Part shown: piece after piece, positions 46,916-58,102 of the stretch
How the letters are laid out: every line of letters starts with the position of its first letter
Position numbering within the stretch: position 1 is the stretch's first letter
Source of the DNA: Misgurnus anguillicaudatus
Taxonomy: Eukaryota > Chordata > Actinopteri > Cypriniformes > Cobitidae
Assembly: GCF_027580225.2 (NCBI RefSeq)
Contig: NC_073339.2
Span: forward strand, 42,773,501 to 42,837,500
Direction: 5' to 3'
Length of the DNA stretch: 64,000 nucleotides
Made by a program: the position numbers and the translations under genes
Notes under the pieces: generated by a model
Seen by the model: the letters and a program-made list of their open reading frames with translations, nothing else
What the model was told of the DNA's origin: nothing
The model's database searches: none

Positions 46916-47049
46916 GAACACTGCGTCCGAAATTTCTTTCTTATATACAAAATAGACAAAAATTAAAATAATATGTGACAGAAACATTAACATGCAAAAA
47001 CAGTATGTGAGGAAAAGAAACGGGTTGTGTCCAAAATAGCCGATTCTGG

Positions 47050-47162
47050 CTAGAGGGGATACAGCTACGGTCAATTCTCGCGAGACATTGGGTTTTAGGA
47101 TGAAAAACAGCACTCATCCGGCGAGATTTCACGAGATTTCGGGCGTAGCTGTATCCCTTCTA
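47050..47162. repeat. Hairpin upstream of lancl1
   Basis: CTAGAGGGGATACAGCTACG (47050-47069) is reverse-complementary, with one mismatch, to CGTAGCTGTATCCCTTCTAG (47143-47162). The loop contains TCTCGCGAG and two CGAGATTTC words. Either a short MITE or part of the upstream regulatory region. Confidence 0.65.
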
Positions 47163-47772
47163 GTAACATCCATTTTAGTGGCGCCCTAAATCAGTCGATA
47201 TTATTATGAAAAATAGCACAATTGTAAAAAGTGTAATTTGTCAAAAATGTTTATCTTCGTCAGTAACCTAAACCTTTACATTCATTCAACCTTGTGTCCA
47301 CAAAACCTTGACACAATTATAATGTTCATATGCTTTTCGAACAATTGAAATACTATTAGAGACTTTTAGAGACAAACTACTCTATGAACCGGTAAGAGAT
47401 CACCAGAAATCTTTCTTTTGTATATGTTTTATGATGTGTTTTCCCAAGCCTTCTTTAGTGTTTCAGCAGAGGTCAAATAATTCATGAGGGACAGAGTGAT
47501 ACAGTGATGGATTTGGAAACAGGAAAGAACATGATCATGTTGCTGCCATGGCGATGGAGCTGTGATACAGATGATGTTCAGTGATGCATTGAGGAAATGC
47601 GGAATTTAATAAGCAACGTATCAATTTGGCACATGCATGTTTCATGTTAGCAAATCGACATGTTTTTGGGTTTCAACCTTTTAACCAATGAATTTCACTG
47701 ATTTTTTTTACTATCTGTCTAGTCATTTGTGATGGACCTTATTTAAAAAAAAAAACATGAGCAGAATATATA

Positions 47773-48208
47773 TTAAAGGGGACATTTCACAAGACTTTTC
47801 TAACATGTCAAATAAATCTTTTATGTCCCCAGAGTAAGTATGTGAAGTTATAGCTCAAACTATCATATAGATAATTTATTATAGCATGTAAAATTTGCTA
47901 CTTTGTAGGTGTTAGTAAAAATGTGCCGTTTTGGGGTGTGTCCTTTAAAATGCAAATGAGCTGATCTCTGCACTAAATGGCTGTGCCATGGTTGGATAGT
48001 GCAGATTAGGGGGCGGTATTATCCCCTTCAACATCACAAAGGGAGCCAAGTTTCAATACCTATTTTTTCACATGCTTGAAGAGAATGGTTTACCAAAACT
48101 AAGATACTGGGATCTTTTTCACATTTTCTAGGTTGATAGAAGCACTGGGGACCCAATATAGCACTTAAACATGGAAAAAGTCAGATTTTCATGATATGTC
48201 CCCTTTAA
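47773..48208. mobile_element. Complete AGGGG(A/T)CAT TTAA MITE
   Basis: TTAA at 47773-47776 and 48205-48208 bound inverted ends AGGGGACATTTCAC and TGATATGTCCCCT. It serves as the reference copy for the truncated relatives at 10.9 and 38.7 kb. Confidence 0.8.
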
Positions 48209-48429
48209 TGTGTAAATCATCCATAAGATCGATTCAAACATATATTGTCCCATTGATGTGACAATATAGAACAATGGTTTCTTGCAACTCTTTTAGTTTT
48301 AAGTTTTTAAAAAATCTCAGTGTTACAAAATGTGCTCAAATTTGCCAATATACCCATATCTCATCAAATTATCAATGCTACACTATACACACTATTTCTT
48401 TAAATATCTTTGCAGTTCTATCAACTGGA

Positions 48430-49470
48430 TACACTGCAAAAAATGATTTTCAAAAATATATTTTGTCTTGTTTTCAGTAAAAATATCTAAATTTTTTTAA
48501 ATTAAGATGCTTTTTCTTGATGAGCAAAACGACCCAAGAAATTAAGTCTAGTTTATAGACCAAAATAATCTAATTTAAATGATTTTGTGCATAAAACAAG
48601 CAAAAAAATCTGCCAGTGGGGTAAGCAATTTTTTCTTGATTTTTTCTTGAATTTAGTGTTTAAGAAAAATGTTCAAGATTTTTTTGCTTACCCCATTGGC
48701 AGATTTTTTCACTTGTTTTATGCACAAAATCACTTAACTTTGATATTTTTGGTCTAAAAACTAGACTTATTTTCTTGGGTTGTTTTGCTCACCAAGAAAA
48801 AGCATCTTAATTTAAGAATTTTTAGATATTTTTACTGAAAACAAGACAAAAATGCAAATAATTTTTTTGCTTGAAAATTATTTTTTGCAATGTTTCTGTT
48901 GTTTTCAGTAGAAATATATACACTGCAAAAAATTATTTTCAAGAAAAAATATATTTTTTCCCAAAATATCTGGGGTAAGCAATTTTTTCTTGATTTCTTT
49001 CTTGAATTTAGTGTTTAAGAAAAATGTTCAAGATTTTTTGCTTACCCCATTGGCAGATTTTTTCGCTTGTTTTATGCACAAAATCACTTAAATGTGATAT
49101 TTTTGGTCTAAAGACTTATTTTCTTGGGTAGTTTTGCTCTTCAAGAAAAAGCATCTTAATTTAAGAATTTTTTGATATTTTTACTGAAAACAAGAAAATC
49201 ATTTTTTGCAGTGTTTGTGTTGTTTTCATTAGAAATATTTAACAATCAATTAAAAAAATCTTCTTTTTTTAAACACTTAATTCAAGCAAACATTTCTCAC
49301 ACCATTCGCAGATAATTTAGCTCATTTTAAGCACAAATACACTTAAATTGCATAGTTTTTATCTAAAAACTAGACTTATTTTCTTAGGTGATTTTGCTCA
49401 TCAAAAATACAAGAATGTTTAGATATTTTTACTGAAAACGAGACCAAAATACTAAGAAAGTTTGCAGTGT
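48430..49470. mobile_element. Cluster of CACTGCAAAAAAT foldback elements
   Basis: ACACTGCAAAAAATGATTTT at 48431 and ATTTTTTGCAATG near 48884 are inverted. Further ends of the same type occur near 48919, 49205 and 49468. Inner words AAGAAAAAGCATCTTAATTT, GCTTACCCCA and AAAATCTGCCA repeat in both orientations. At least two elements lie end to end. Confidence 0.65.
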
Positions 49471-49628
49471 AGAGACATCTATTAAGTCTCCAATATTATG
49501 AAAGAGCAACCAAAATGCAAAAATATACCTTTAAGAGATCAACCTCAAAATTTTTTGATAGGACTGTCAATGTCAAGGATCCAGTTTGAGTTAAAGGTGC
49601 ATTGCGCAGACAAAGGGACCAGAGAGGG

Positions 49629-49630
<2 letters not shown>

Positions 49631-49694
<64 letters not shown>
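49631..49694. repeat. (GA)n microsatellite
   Basis: About 32 uninterrupted GA units. The 71- and 107-codon open frames across it are artefacts of the repeat. Confidence 0.95.
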
Positions 49695-49696
<2 letters not shown>

Positions 49697-50694
49697 AACT
49701 AGAGTGCGCAATCTTCAACATGCAAACCTTCAGCAAATTGAGTTATGAAAATTTGATCAGGACGTTAATGCAAAAATGGCCCAGCGCAGTCCACTCCCAC
49801 TACTGCCAACAATGTGGATAATCAGACTGCCACTCTTCTGCTTAATGGAAGCAGGGTAGGAACTCATCTTGAATACTGATCTCCTCTCTATTCTTCGTTG
49901 CTCTCCAGCTAACCCTCAAAGGACAAAGTTCAGCAACGTACTTGCACGAAACAACCTACAGTATGACACGCCGTTTCAACAAAGAATAGCTCTGGCATGT
50001 TTGTGATTACAGTGTCACTGAATAAGTTTGAGCATGTGGGTGGTCATTATGTTTGAATATGTACAGGATGATTACTATTGGTGTCATTGGCTACTTCCAG
50101 AACTGTGAATGATGTTGGCGTGTGGAGTTTGGAGTGTGAACAATGGCTTTTCTCTGGTGGCAATCGCCTGTATAATTACTGTGCAGTCGCCGAACAATGG
50201 CAGAGATCTGAGAGGTAATTGCACAGGTATAATCTCTGTCTTTCACCACTCAGAAAAGTTTTCAATATCATCAGCCACACTTAGAGAGCAATATTAAGTA
50301 TTTTGAAATGCCCCGAGTATGTTCACTTTAAACAAAAGATTTAATTTGAGCCACAGTTGTTACAAATTATATGGAAAAAAATTAAATGAAACATTTTCTG
50401 CTTAATTTTCTTCTAGTTGTTAAGTGACTGAATTGTAAAATGTGTTAAACCGTAGTCCCTTTAAGGAAGTCACGCCACTCAGCAGCCATGTTTGCAATGC
50501 CTCCAGGCAGTCATTTTAGTCATGCAAGACTAAAGTCCTAAGACAGATATCTCTAAAAGCTCGTTCTAAAATCACATATTTCTGACCAACAATTAAACTT
50601 TCGTTTTGTAAGCTTAAATTGCGCTAATAAACACCATTAATTGAGGTCACTTCAGTTACTGTGCATGCACACATTGCCCTTATGTGAGTGTTTC

Positions 50695-51522
50695 TCAAAC
50701 TTTTTGGGCATGCGGCCCACCTTTGTGCCCCCCAAATAAAATGACATAAAACATTCAGCCAGAGTGGACATATTATGTGTTGCATTATAAAAAGAGAAAG
50801 TTGTATTAACTAAAAAAATATTTTTTTCTACTTAAATCTTGAAAAAAATATGTTGAAAAATCTAACATTTTTAGGTGTTACTAACTGAAGTTTAAAAAAA
50901 ATTCACCTTAATTTCGACACTTAAAGGGTTACAAATTAACATATTTTTTAAAGAATAGATTCAACTTCCCCTAACCTTTACAAAGCATTATTTGCTGCCT
51001 TAAATTTTGTAATATCTTGACAACAAATGAGTTGCTCCAACTTATAAAATGAAGTTGGCTTATTTCAACTATATTTTATAAGTTATAACAACTCATCTCT
51101 AGTAAAGATAAATAATAGTAAGTTAAAATGACTTTTAAATTTGAGTTGATTAAACAAACAAAAAATTAAGGAAGCAAAGAATTGTTTTACAGTATAGATA
51201 TGTGCGGTAACACGATAAGCGTCTGGTCCGAGCTTAACTTCTGGTTTCTGTTTGTTTAATAGTCTGACTAGTTGCTGAAACTGAACTCTTAAACAAATAC
51301 CTTGTCGAAAATAACAAATGTTTTGTGATCCTATGTAATCTACGTGTTGTTTATTTTGCTTGTTATATCAATAAACTACTTTAAAAGGACTTTGTTTTCT
51401 TCGCAGAGTTTACCGAAAGTTACGTGATGACCACGAAAGCTGCTTGTTTATGTTGTTACTGCTGAAACTGTCTATAGTAATAGCAGTGGGTGTATTGCAG
51501 GCTGAAAAGTTTGAGAACCATT
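50695..51522. mobile_element. hAT-like element interrupted by other MITEs
   Basis: The ends GAGTGTTTCTCAAACTTTTT and AAAAGTTTGAGAACCATT are inverted. Between them lie a CACTGTAAAA-type fragment (about 50.94-51.19 kb, ending TTTTACAGTATAG) and a GACGGTTTCA-type MITE (51194-51477). Confidence 0.55.
51194..51477. mobile_element. GACGGTTTCA MITE, nested copy
   Basis: TATAGATATGTGCGGTAACA through GAAAATAACAAATGTTTTGT to GCTGAAACTGTCTATA parallels the element at 32604-32873. Its left terminus has diverged. Confidence 0.6.
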
Positions 51523-51674
51523 GGGTTAAATGCAGTTTAAATGTATATAATTTATGAATTATGTAAAGAAAAATGTACAGTTCATTCCTGGTTATTATCA
51601 CAAAATAAATCCTATGATTACTACTTATGTAACTGAGGAGGAACTACAATACAGCATTCATTTTGTTACCAAAT

Positions 51675-51692
51675 AAATAAATAAATAAATAA
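51675..51692. repeat. (AAAT)n short repeat
   Basis: Four to five AAAT units, with a second short run at 52438-52454. Confidence 0.8.
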
Positions 51693-51800
51693 GGAAATTA
51701 TTGAGGAAATTATTTTGTGGTTGAAAATTCTTCTTTTTGTACTGAATGCAGTTCAAATGGATATATTTTTTAAGAAATTATGTAAGGAAAAAAATTACAC

Positions 51801-52345
51801 TTAAAGGGGTCATAGCATGAAAATCTGACTTTTTTTCTATGTTTAAGTGCTATAATTGGGTCCCCAGTGCTTCTATCAACCTAGAAAACTTGAAAAAGAA
51901 CAACACAGTATCTTTGTTTTGTTAAGTCATTCTGTGCAAGCGTTTGAGAAATTGGGTTGTTCATATTTCGCCTGTTTTGTGAGGTGGGTAGCAGGGCGAA
52001 TTACAATAATACTGTCACTTAATCTGCCCTATCCAACCACGGCACTGCCATTTAGTGCAGAAAGAAAGAGAGAGAAAAAATAATTGACAGCATAATTGAG
52101 TTTCAATTGCAACAAAGCACCATCATTGCGATCAGTGTTTGCATTTCATCCGCTCATTTGCATTTTAAAGGACACACCCCAAAACGGCACAATTTTGCTC
52201 AGGCCTACAAAGTGCCAATTTTAACTATATAATGCTATAATTAATTATCTGAGGAGTTTTTTGAGTTAAAACTTCACTTACACACTCTGGGGACACCAAA
52301 TGCTTATTTTACATCTTAAAAAATATAATAATATGACCCCTTTAA
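51801..52345. mobile_element. Complete AGGGG(A/T)CAT TTAA MITE, long form
   Basis: TTAA at 51801-51804 and 52342-52345 bound AGGGGTCATAGCATGAAAAT and ATATGACCCCT. At 545 bp it contains blocks found separately in the 357-bp and 436-bp copies, so it may represent the ancestral length. Confidence 0.75.
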
Positions 52346-52539
52346 CTATTCATTATTTCATAATAAACCTTGTGATCAGGACTTTGGTTTATGTATTGTA
52401 CCCTTCATTACCTTATTCATCTTGTTTCATACTTACCTAATAAATAAATAAATAACAATAAAAGTTTGACTTGAGGAAATTATTTCATTAATGGAGTAAT
52501 TAAGCACAAGAATTACTAAGCAAAAAGCCTTGTTATTTT

Positions 52540-52655
52540 CAACCCAGTGTTGGGTCAAAAAGGAGCAAACCCAACCAGTGGGGTTAATTTAACCCAGAAA
52601 ATGTTTATAGTTGACCCAGCAATGAGTTAAAACAGCCCAGCATTTTTTTGTAGTA
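52540..52655. repeat. AACCCAGC-word repeat
   Basis: AACCCAGTGTTGGGTC, AACCCAACCAGTGGGGTTA and GACCCAGCAATGAGTT form a degenerate palindromic cluster. Similar words occur at 61855-62065 (AACAACCCAG, GGCTGGGTTAAAA). Confidence 0.5.
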
Positions 52656-52879
52656 ACTACATAAGGTAGCCTACTCACAACAACTGTGTAATGCAGTTTA
52701 CTATTGTAATACAATCCCAAACACTTTTTAGCAATATTTTAGTAGAGCTTAAAAAAAATTAAAAGCAATGCCCTTTGATGTAAGTATATGTGTAATTTCT
52801 TTAGCAAACTATGAACTTTCTGGTGTTGGATGACTGGCTGGCCTATAGGTGCCAGTATTGTCATGAGCATGGTGTCCAT

Positions 52880-53452
52880 CTGAATCCAGTTCCACAGTGT
52901 AAAAACGCTCCGTTTGGCCCGACTCCTGCATCTTGCATTTCTTTGTCTCCTCTCAACAAAGTAATCCCCTCCCTAAAAGTACACCTGTGATATCAGTGAG
53001 CCACACACCCCTAAACCAGACACCGTATGGTATCCACCCCACCTTTTGAAACATCTCCTCCTGTCAGTCTGGTCTTAGCTGAGCCGCTAATGGTTGAAAA
53101 AATAAACTGCGTGCCACATCACCTGCATTAACTTCTAACTTCTGCCCCACGAAAGCAGCTCTTCAGACTGCTTAGCCTTCCTAATCAGAGAGCAATGCTA
53201 ACAGCCTCTGTGGACGCGCGTCCCTGAATGGACTTAATAAACATGCTCCTCATTAAAGTGGAACTTGATTTAATTGCATGGGGGGGCTGAGTCGACCCAT
53301 CTAAGGGTCCCGATGGGAGAACTCTTAATCAGAGGTAAAGCCATACTTATTGTTCCACAGCACACACCTGAATCTGAACGTACCCAGATGAAAAAGAACG
53401 AATGGAAAAAGAGATAAAAACAAAAGGATGAGGAACGGAGAGATGATATGAG

Positions 53453-53489
<37 letters not shown>

Positions 53490-53640
53490 CTAACTAATCT
53501 GCAAACTTCCCTATAAACATGTAGACACAGACTGCTGACTTCATGATGGAAAAAGCAGATCAATTAGAAATTAATTATGGAAACATTGTGGAGTGGATTG
53601 TACCTTTTCCCCTCAGAATACAAGGTCAGGGAGGAATGAC
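52880..53640. other. Non-repetitive stretch without a recognised gene
   Basis: Unlike its surroundings this segment has balanced composition and no visible inverted ends, apart from a (GA)n run at about 53456-53488. Open frames are short. It could contain regulatory sequence; nothing in it shows a specific function. Confidence 0.35.
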
Positions 53641-53835
53641 TTAATTTTTCAATACATAATCAAGATGCACAGCCTATAGCATAAAATGAGGAAGAGTTTT
53701 TGAGTGCATATTACAGTGATAAAAATTTTGGATTTACATTTGTATAATTAGACTTACAGCCCAACTATATTCAGATTTACATTTCTATATTCAGACTTAT
53801 ATTTATTTATTTTAAATATAAATTTAAAACTACCA

Positions 53836-54046
53836 AGCCCCTAAGGTGACATTGGAGTAAAAAAATCGAAAGTTTAGTTTCATGTGCTCACGTGAAACTT
53901 TCACGTGCTTACGCAAAACCTTCATGTGCAGATTTTTAAAAAAAGTTTCGATTCACGTGCGCACGCGAAAGTTTCATGTGAGCACGCGAAACTAAACGCA
54001 ATAGCTAAACTTTATTTAATTTTTGCTCCATGTCCCCTAAAGGGCT
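53836..54046. mobile_element. Foldback MITE with CACGTGAAACTTTC arms
   Basis: AAGCCCCTAAGGTGACAT faces ATGTCCCCTAAAGGGCT, and TTTAGTTTCATGTGCTCACG faces CGTGCGCACGCGAAAGTTTC-type sequence. The centre is TGCAGATTTTTAAAAAAAG. Confidence 0.65.
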
Positions 54047-54165
54047 CCGTATAAACACATTTATATATTACATATTTATTTATACATTTATATATTAATC
54101 TATATACTTACATGTTTACATTTATATATTAAAAAACGTTCAATTGCATAATAAAATTTACGCAG

Positions 54166-54652
54166 CCCAGTCTCAGGAAATTTTGTTATATAGTCATGTC
54201 ATTTTTTGATTCTTTTTTCGTGATATTATCACGAATTTCTGAATTTTTTCGTGATCGTATAACGAACGTTTTCGTGTGATTATCACGTATTGGTTCCTCA
54301 ACTGTTTTGTCCTGTTTTCTTACCATTGTCGCTTTGGTTTAGGGTTAGATTAACATAAAATGACATCCCTACCCAAACCTAACCCTAACGCTAGGCGACA
54401 TAAAAAATAAATCCGAAAAAATAGTGTAAACCAATATATAAAGTGACATTCTAATGCAAGCACCAAATCTAACCCTAAACCGAAGCGACAATGGTTTAAA
54501 AATAGGAAAAAGCAGTTGAGTAACCAATATGTGATAATCACACAATAACAGGAATTCGTTATACGACCACAAAAAACACAGAAATTCATGATAATATAAT
54601 GAAAAAAGAATAAAAAAAATTATGTGACTATATCACAACCTCGTGAGACTGG
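54166..54652. mobile_element. Foldback element with CCCAGTCTCA ends
   Basis: CCCAGTCTCAGGAAATTTTG and CACAACCTCGTGAGACTGGG are inverted. The arms carry GCGACAATGG and GGTTTAGGGTTAGA facing TCTAACCCTAAACCGAAGCG. It is related to the 55369-55872 element. Confidence 0.7.
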
Positions 54653-54821
54653 GTAGTTTATTCAGACTTATTTCTATATATTTAGATTTGCAAATATTCA
54701 GACTAAAAACTATATGTTTGAATTTACATTGATATATTCAGACCTATAACTATATACATGGATTTACATTTATTTTATGTTCAGGATTTTTATAATTTTG
54801 TATTTTTTATATGAAAGCGTG

Positions 54822-54822
54822 C

Positions 54823-54885
<63 letters not shown>
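54822..54885. repeat. (GATA)n microsatellite
   Basis: About 16 uninterrupted GATA units ending before CAACTGTC. Confidence 0.95.
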
Positions 54886-54887
54886 CA

Positions 54888-56035
54888 ACTGTCTTTAAGT
54901 GTCATTCGCTCAGTTATGTCATTTTTAATGCAAAGATGACATTGTTTGAGATGTCTTTGTTATGACAAATTGACATAAACCAATACTTCATAACTTGTCA
55001 TGATAACTTGACATTACCAAGACAACAAAAATTGTCATAAATCTGTCATAAACATGACATAGCAGATTTATTATCAAACTTAAGAAAATACTTAACATTA
55101 CATTAAACAGTCACATGGTTGGTTTTGGCTGTCATGAGGCCATTATAATTGTGTCATGAATATTTTTCTTACTACTTTTTACCAGCGATACAAATCGCAT
55201 TTGTCATTGAAATTTTTATTAAGTTTTAATTCTCTCTTAAGTTGTTTTATAACAGCATCATGAATATTTTTCTTGACCTCAACTACACAAATTTGTCATT
55301 AAAATGTCATTAAGTGTTAATACTCAAACTCAAATCAAACTCTTGGTTTATGTCAAGTTGTCATGACACAACCCTGTATCACGAAATTATGTACCTATAG
55401 TCATGTAAATTTGTGAGCCTTTTCCGTGACACTTACACACTTTTCCACCTTTTGCGTGAACATGTCACGCTTTTCTGTTTACGTGTCACCGTCACGTATT
55501 TGTTCAAACCATTGTCGCTTCGGTTTAGGGTTAGATTTGGTGTTTGCGTTAGGATGTCACTTTAAGTATTGATTTACACATTTTTTTCATGATTTTTTTT
55601 ATATATTATGATTTTTAAGCCATTGTCGCGTTAGCATTAGGGTTAGAGTTGGGTTTGGGTAAGGATGTCATTGTATGTAAATCTAACCCTAAGCCGAAGC
55701 GACAATTGTAAGAAAATAGGACAAAACAGTTGAGTAACCAATACATGACAGTGAAACGTAAAAAGAAATGCGTGACATGTTCACGCAAAAAAGCGGAAAA
55801 GCGTTTCAGTGTCACGGAAAAGACTCACAAATTTACGTGACTATAGGTAAGTAATTTCGTAATACTGGGTTGCATGACAAGTTATGATGTATTGGTTTAT
55901 GTGAAGTTGTCATAACAAAGACATCTCAAACAATATCATATTTGCATTAAAAATGACATAATTGAGCAAATTACACGTAAACATGCATAAAATCTTGTTT
56001 ATGACATGTGTCTTATGGTGTCTTATACACACCCA
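54888..56035. mobile_element. Foldback element split by a nested element
   Basis: TGTCATTTTTAATGCAAAGA and CAAAGACATCTCAAAC-type words occur inverted in the outer arms (about 54910-55020 and 55880-55950). The interior duplicates AAATTTGTCATTA-type motifs. The centre is interrupted by the element at 55369-55872. Confidence 0.65.
55369..55872. mobile_element. Nested foldback element with 7-8 bp target duplication
   Basis: CATGACA is duplicated at 55362-55368 and 55873-55879. The ends CAACCCTGTATCACGAAATT and AATTTCGTAATACTGGGTTG are inverted, and the arms also contain CGACAATGG and GGGTTAGA words. Confidence 0.75.
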
Positions 56036-56116
56036 TTCAAGTAAAGTGCACCAATTTTTTTAGGTGTTACCAAAGGAAGTCATTTTTTAAGTTGATCCAA
56101 CTTTTCACGTTTTACT

Positions 56117-56321
56117 GTAAAAAAATGCAGCATGAAGATAAAACAACTTGGTTTTGCAAGTCAATTCAACCTCCTATTGTATTTTAAGTTTTGACTAAAA
56201 AAAGTTGACATAACTTATAAATACAAGTTTATTGTAAATTGTTTAACTTAATTTGTAAAGTTAAAGTAACATAAAACTATATGTTGATTTGACAAAAATG
56301 CTGCATTTCTTTTTACAGTGA
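56117..56321. mobile_element. CACTGTAAAAA foldback element
   Basis: TACTGTAAAAAAATGCAGCA faces TGCTGCATTTCTTTTTACAG. The centre contains AACTTGGTTTTGCAAGT and AAAAAAGTTGACATAACTTA. Confidence 0.65.
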
Positions 56322-57880
56322 TAGATATATAAAAAGATAGATGGATTGTTAACCACCTCTAGCCCTTTGTTTCTTACTGTGTGACCTGAAATTGATTTAA
56401 CATTGAATTTGAATCACAAAATAGACCACCCTACTTAAATGTGATCTCTCCTGCCCCATTACTGCTGCTCTCTGTCCGATCTCTCCACTGGGGTTTAAAT
56501 CTTTTGAAGTTCACATGAAAGCTGACAGTGGTTATTTCTCATCATGGCTTGGCAGTTTCACGTGTCACAAGCGCTCAATATGGACCCGATAGAAGCATAG
56601 AAGACTATTATGAATCTTGGTACTTTGTAAAAGCTAAGCACTTCCCGTCTGAGGAGCTGCCAATACTGCCATGTTTTATTCTCATCCGGGCAGCTCTGTC
56701 TGCTGTCTCTTGTATAACACTGACAGAACATTGATAGATTCCTCATATCCACCTGCATCATCTTCGCTTTCGTATATATAGGTATATATATTTTAAGTAT
56801 AGTTCAGTATTTTAATTTCAGATTCTGGCATTTGTGAAGACAAATCTTCAGGGTCTCCTCCAGGGATCTCTACAGGAGACACGTGTGAGAATGAGCGTTA
56901 TAAGGAGATATACTGGAGATATAATTTGTTATTTTGTTACATTGGTTACATGTATACAATAGTATAGGTCCTGGGTTAAATTTTGGAAAAATATTGACTT
57001 GTCATTATTACAAAGTTCCTTTGTTGTCTCCAGCCCCAAACCCACATACTCTATCTCTTCTACTACTGTATTGCTCTTGTGGTGAATATATTGCCTTTAC
57101 GTTCATTTCTCCAGACGATTTTACTTTACTTCATCCTAGAGGCAAACTTTTGAACCTGACCAACTTTTTTCTTCTTCTAGAATAAGTCTGATTCACAAAC
57201 TGGATCAGCAGTTTCAGCTTGGGACGCTGTTTTGATGTGTCACATCACATTCTGCATACTAACACTGAAACCTTCTCCGGTGCTTGGAAATTAAGCATCA
57301 CAGGGAAACACTTCGCATTTCACTCTCTATAGTAACTGAATACTGTTAGCATATGTTCAAATGGGTTACAAAAATTGTTTTTAAATTGTCTTTATAATTT
57401 TTTAATTATAATTGTGTGTTTTTGGCTCCAGGTGTTATGAACTGGAAAAAACGAAACATCTGAATAAAATAAAAAAGAGTTGCAAATGAATTAATTGGTT
57501 TGCAAAATCATTGTTGTGTTGCAAAGATAAAAAAGGATTAAAGGCTTAAGCTTCTTTTACAGCAGTCATTGATTTTTGCATTCATTTATATATTTTCATT
57601 TTCTTTGCATTATGTATATTTGTGGATTTTTCTTTTGCAAAACGTTGCAATATTTTATTTCTTTTGCAAATATGTACAGCATAAAAAACAACTCTAAATA
57701 CAACTGAGAGCAAACATAAGCAACATCAACAGCATAAATAAAGCCAGCACACACCAAAACAGTCATCTTTTTTAATAATTTTAACCACAAAATTGGAAAA
57801 AGCTGCAATGCTGTGGGCAGGTTTAATCAAATTGGATATAATCCAAGTAATTTGAACCTAATATTTAAAGTTTTTGTATC
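56322..57880. other. Stretch without a recognised gene
   Basis: Open frames at 56528-56734 (+) and 56558-56761 (-) overlap each other and match nothing I know; splice-like borders are absent. 57.4-57.8 kb is AT-rich. Confidence 0.35.
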
Positions 57881-58102
57881 ACTGTAAAAAAGTGAAATTT
57901 GGATTTACTTTAAAAAATACTTCAATTGGTAAAACTTAAAAGTAAACAAAATATTAGGTGAAAAACTTAAAAAAAAAACCTTTAATTGGTAACACCTAAA
58001 AATGTAAGCTTTTTAAAAGTTTTTTTTTTAACTTTAGGTGTTATCAAATGAAGTAATTTTTTTTTAATTAAGTTAATCCACCTTTCACTTTTTACACTGT
58101 AG
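57880..58102. mobile_element. CACTGTAAAAA foldback element
   Basis: CACTGTAAAAAAGTGAAATT faces TCACTTTTTACACTGTAG. Arms of TTTTTTTAACTTTAGGTGTT and AACACCTAAAAATGTAAGCT mirror one another. Confidence 0.6.

Noticed and set aside
49496..49821. Frames with long Arg-Glu or Leu-Ser runs
   Set aside because: They are translations of the (GA)n microsatellite.
54370..54490. CCCTAACCCTAA-like telomere words
   Set aside because: Only one or two units, situated in the arms of a foldback element and repeated at 55.53-55.69 kb; not an interstitial telomere array.
56528..56761. Facing 67-68 codon frames on both strands
   Set aside because: Overlapping on opposite strands, no motif, no splice borders; probably chance.
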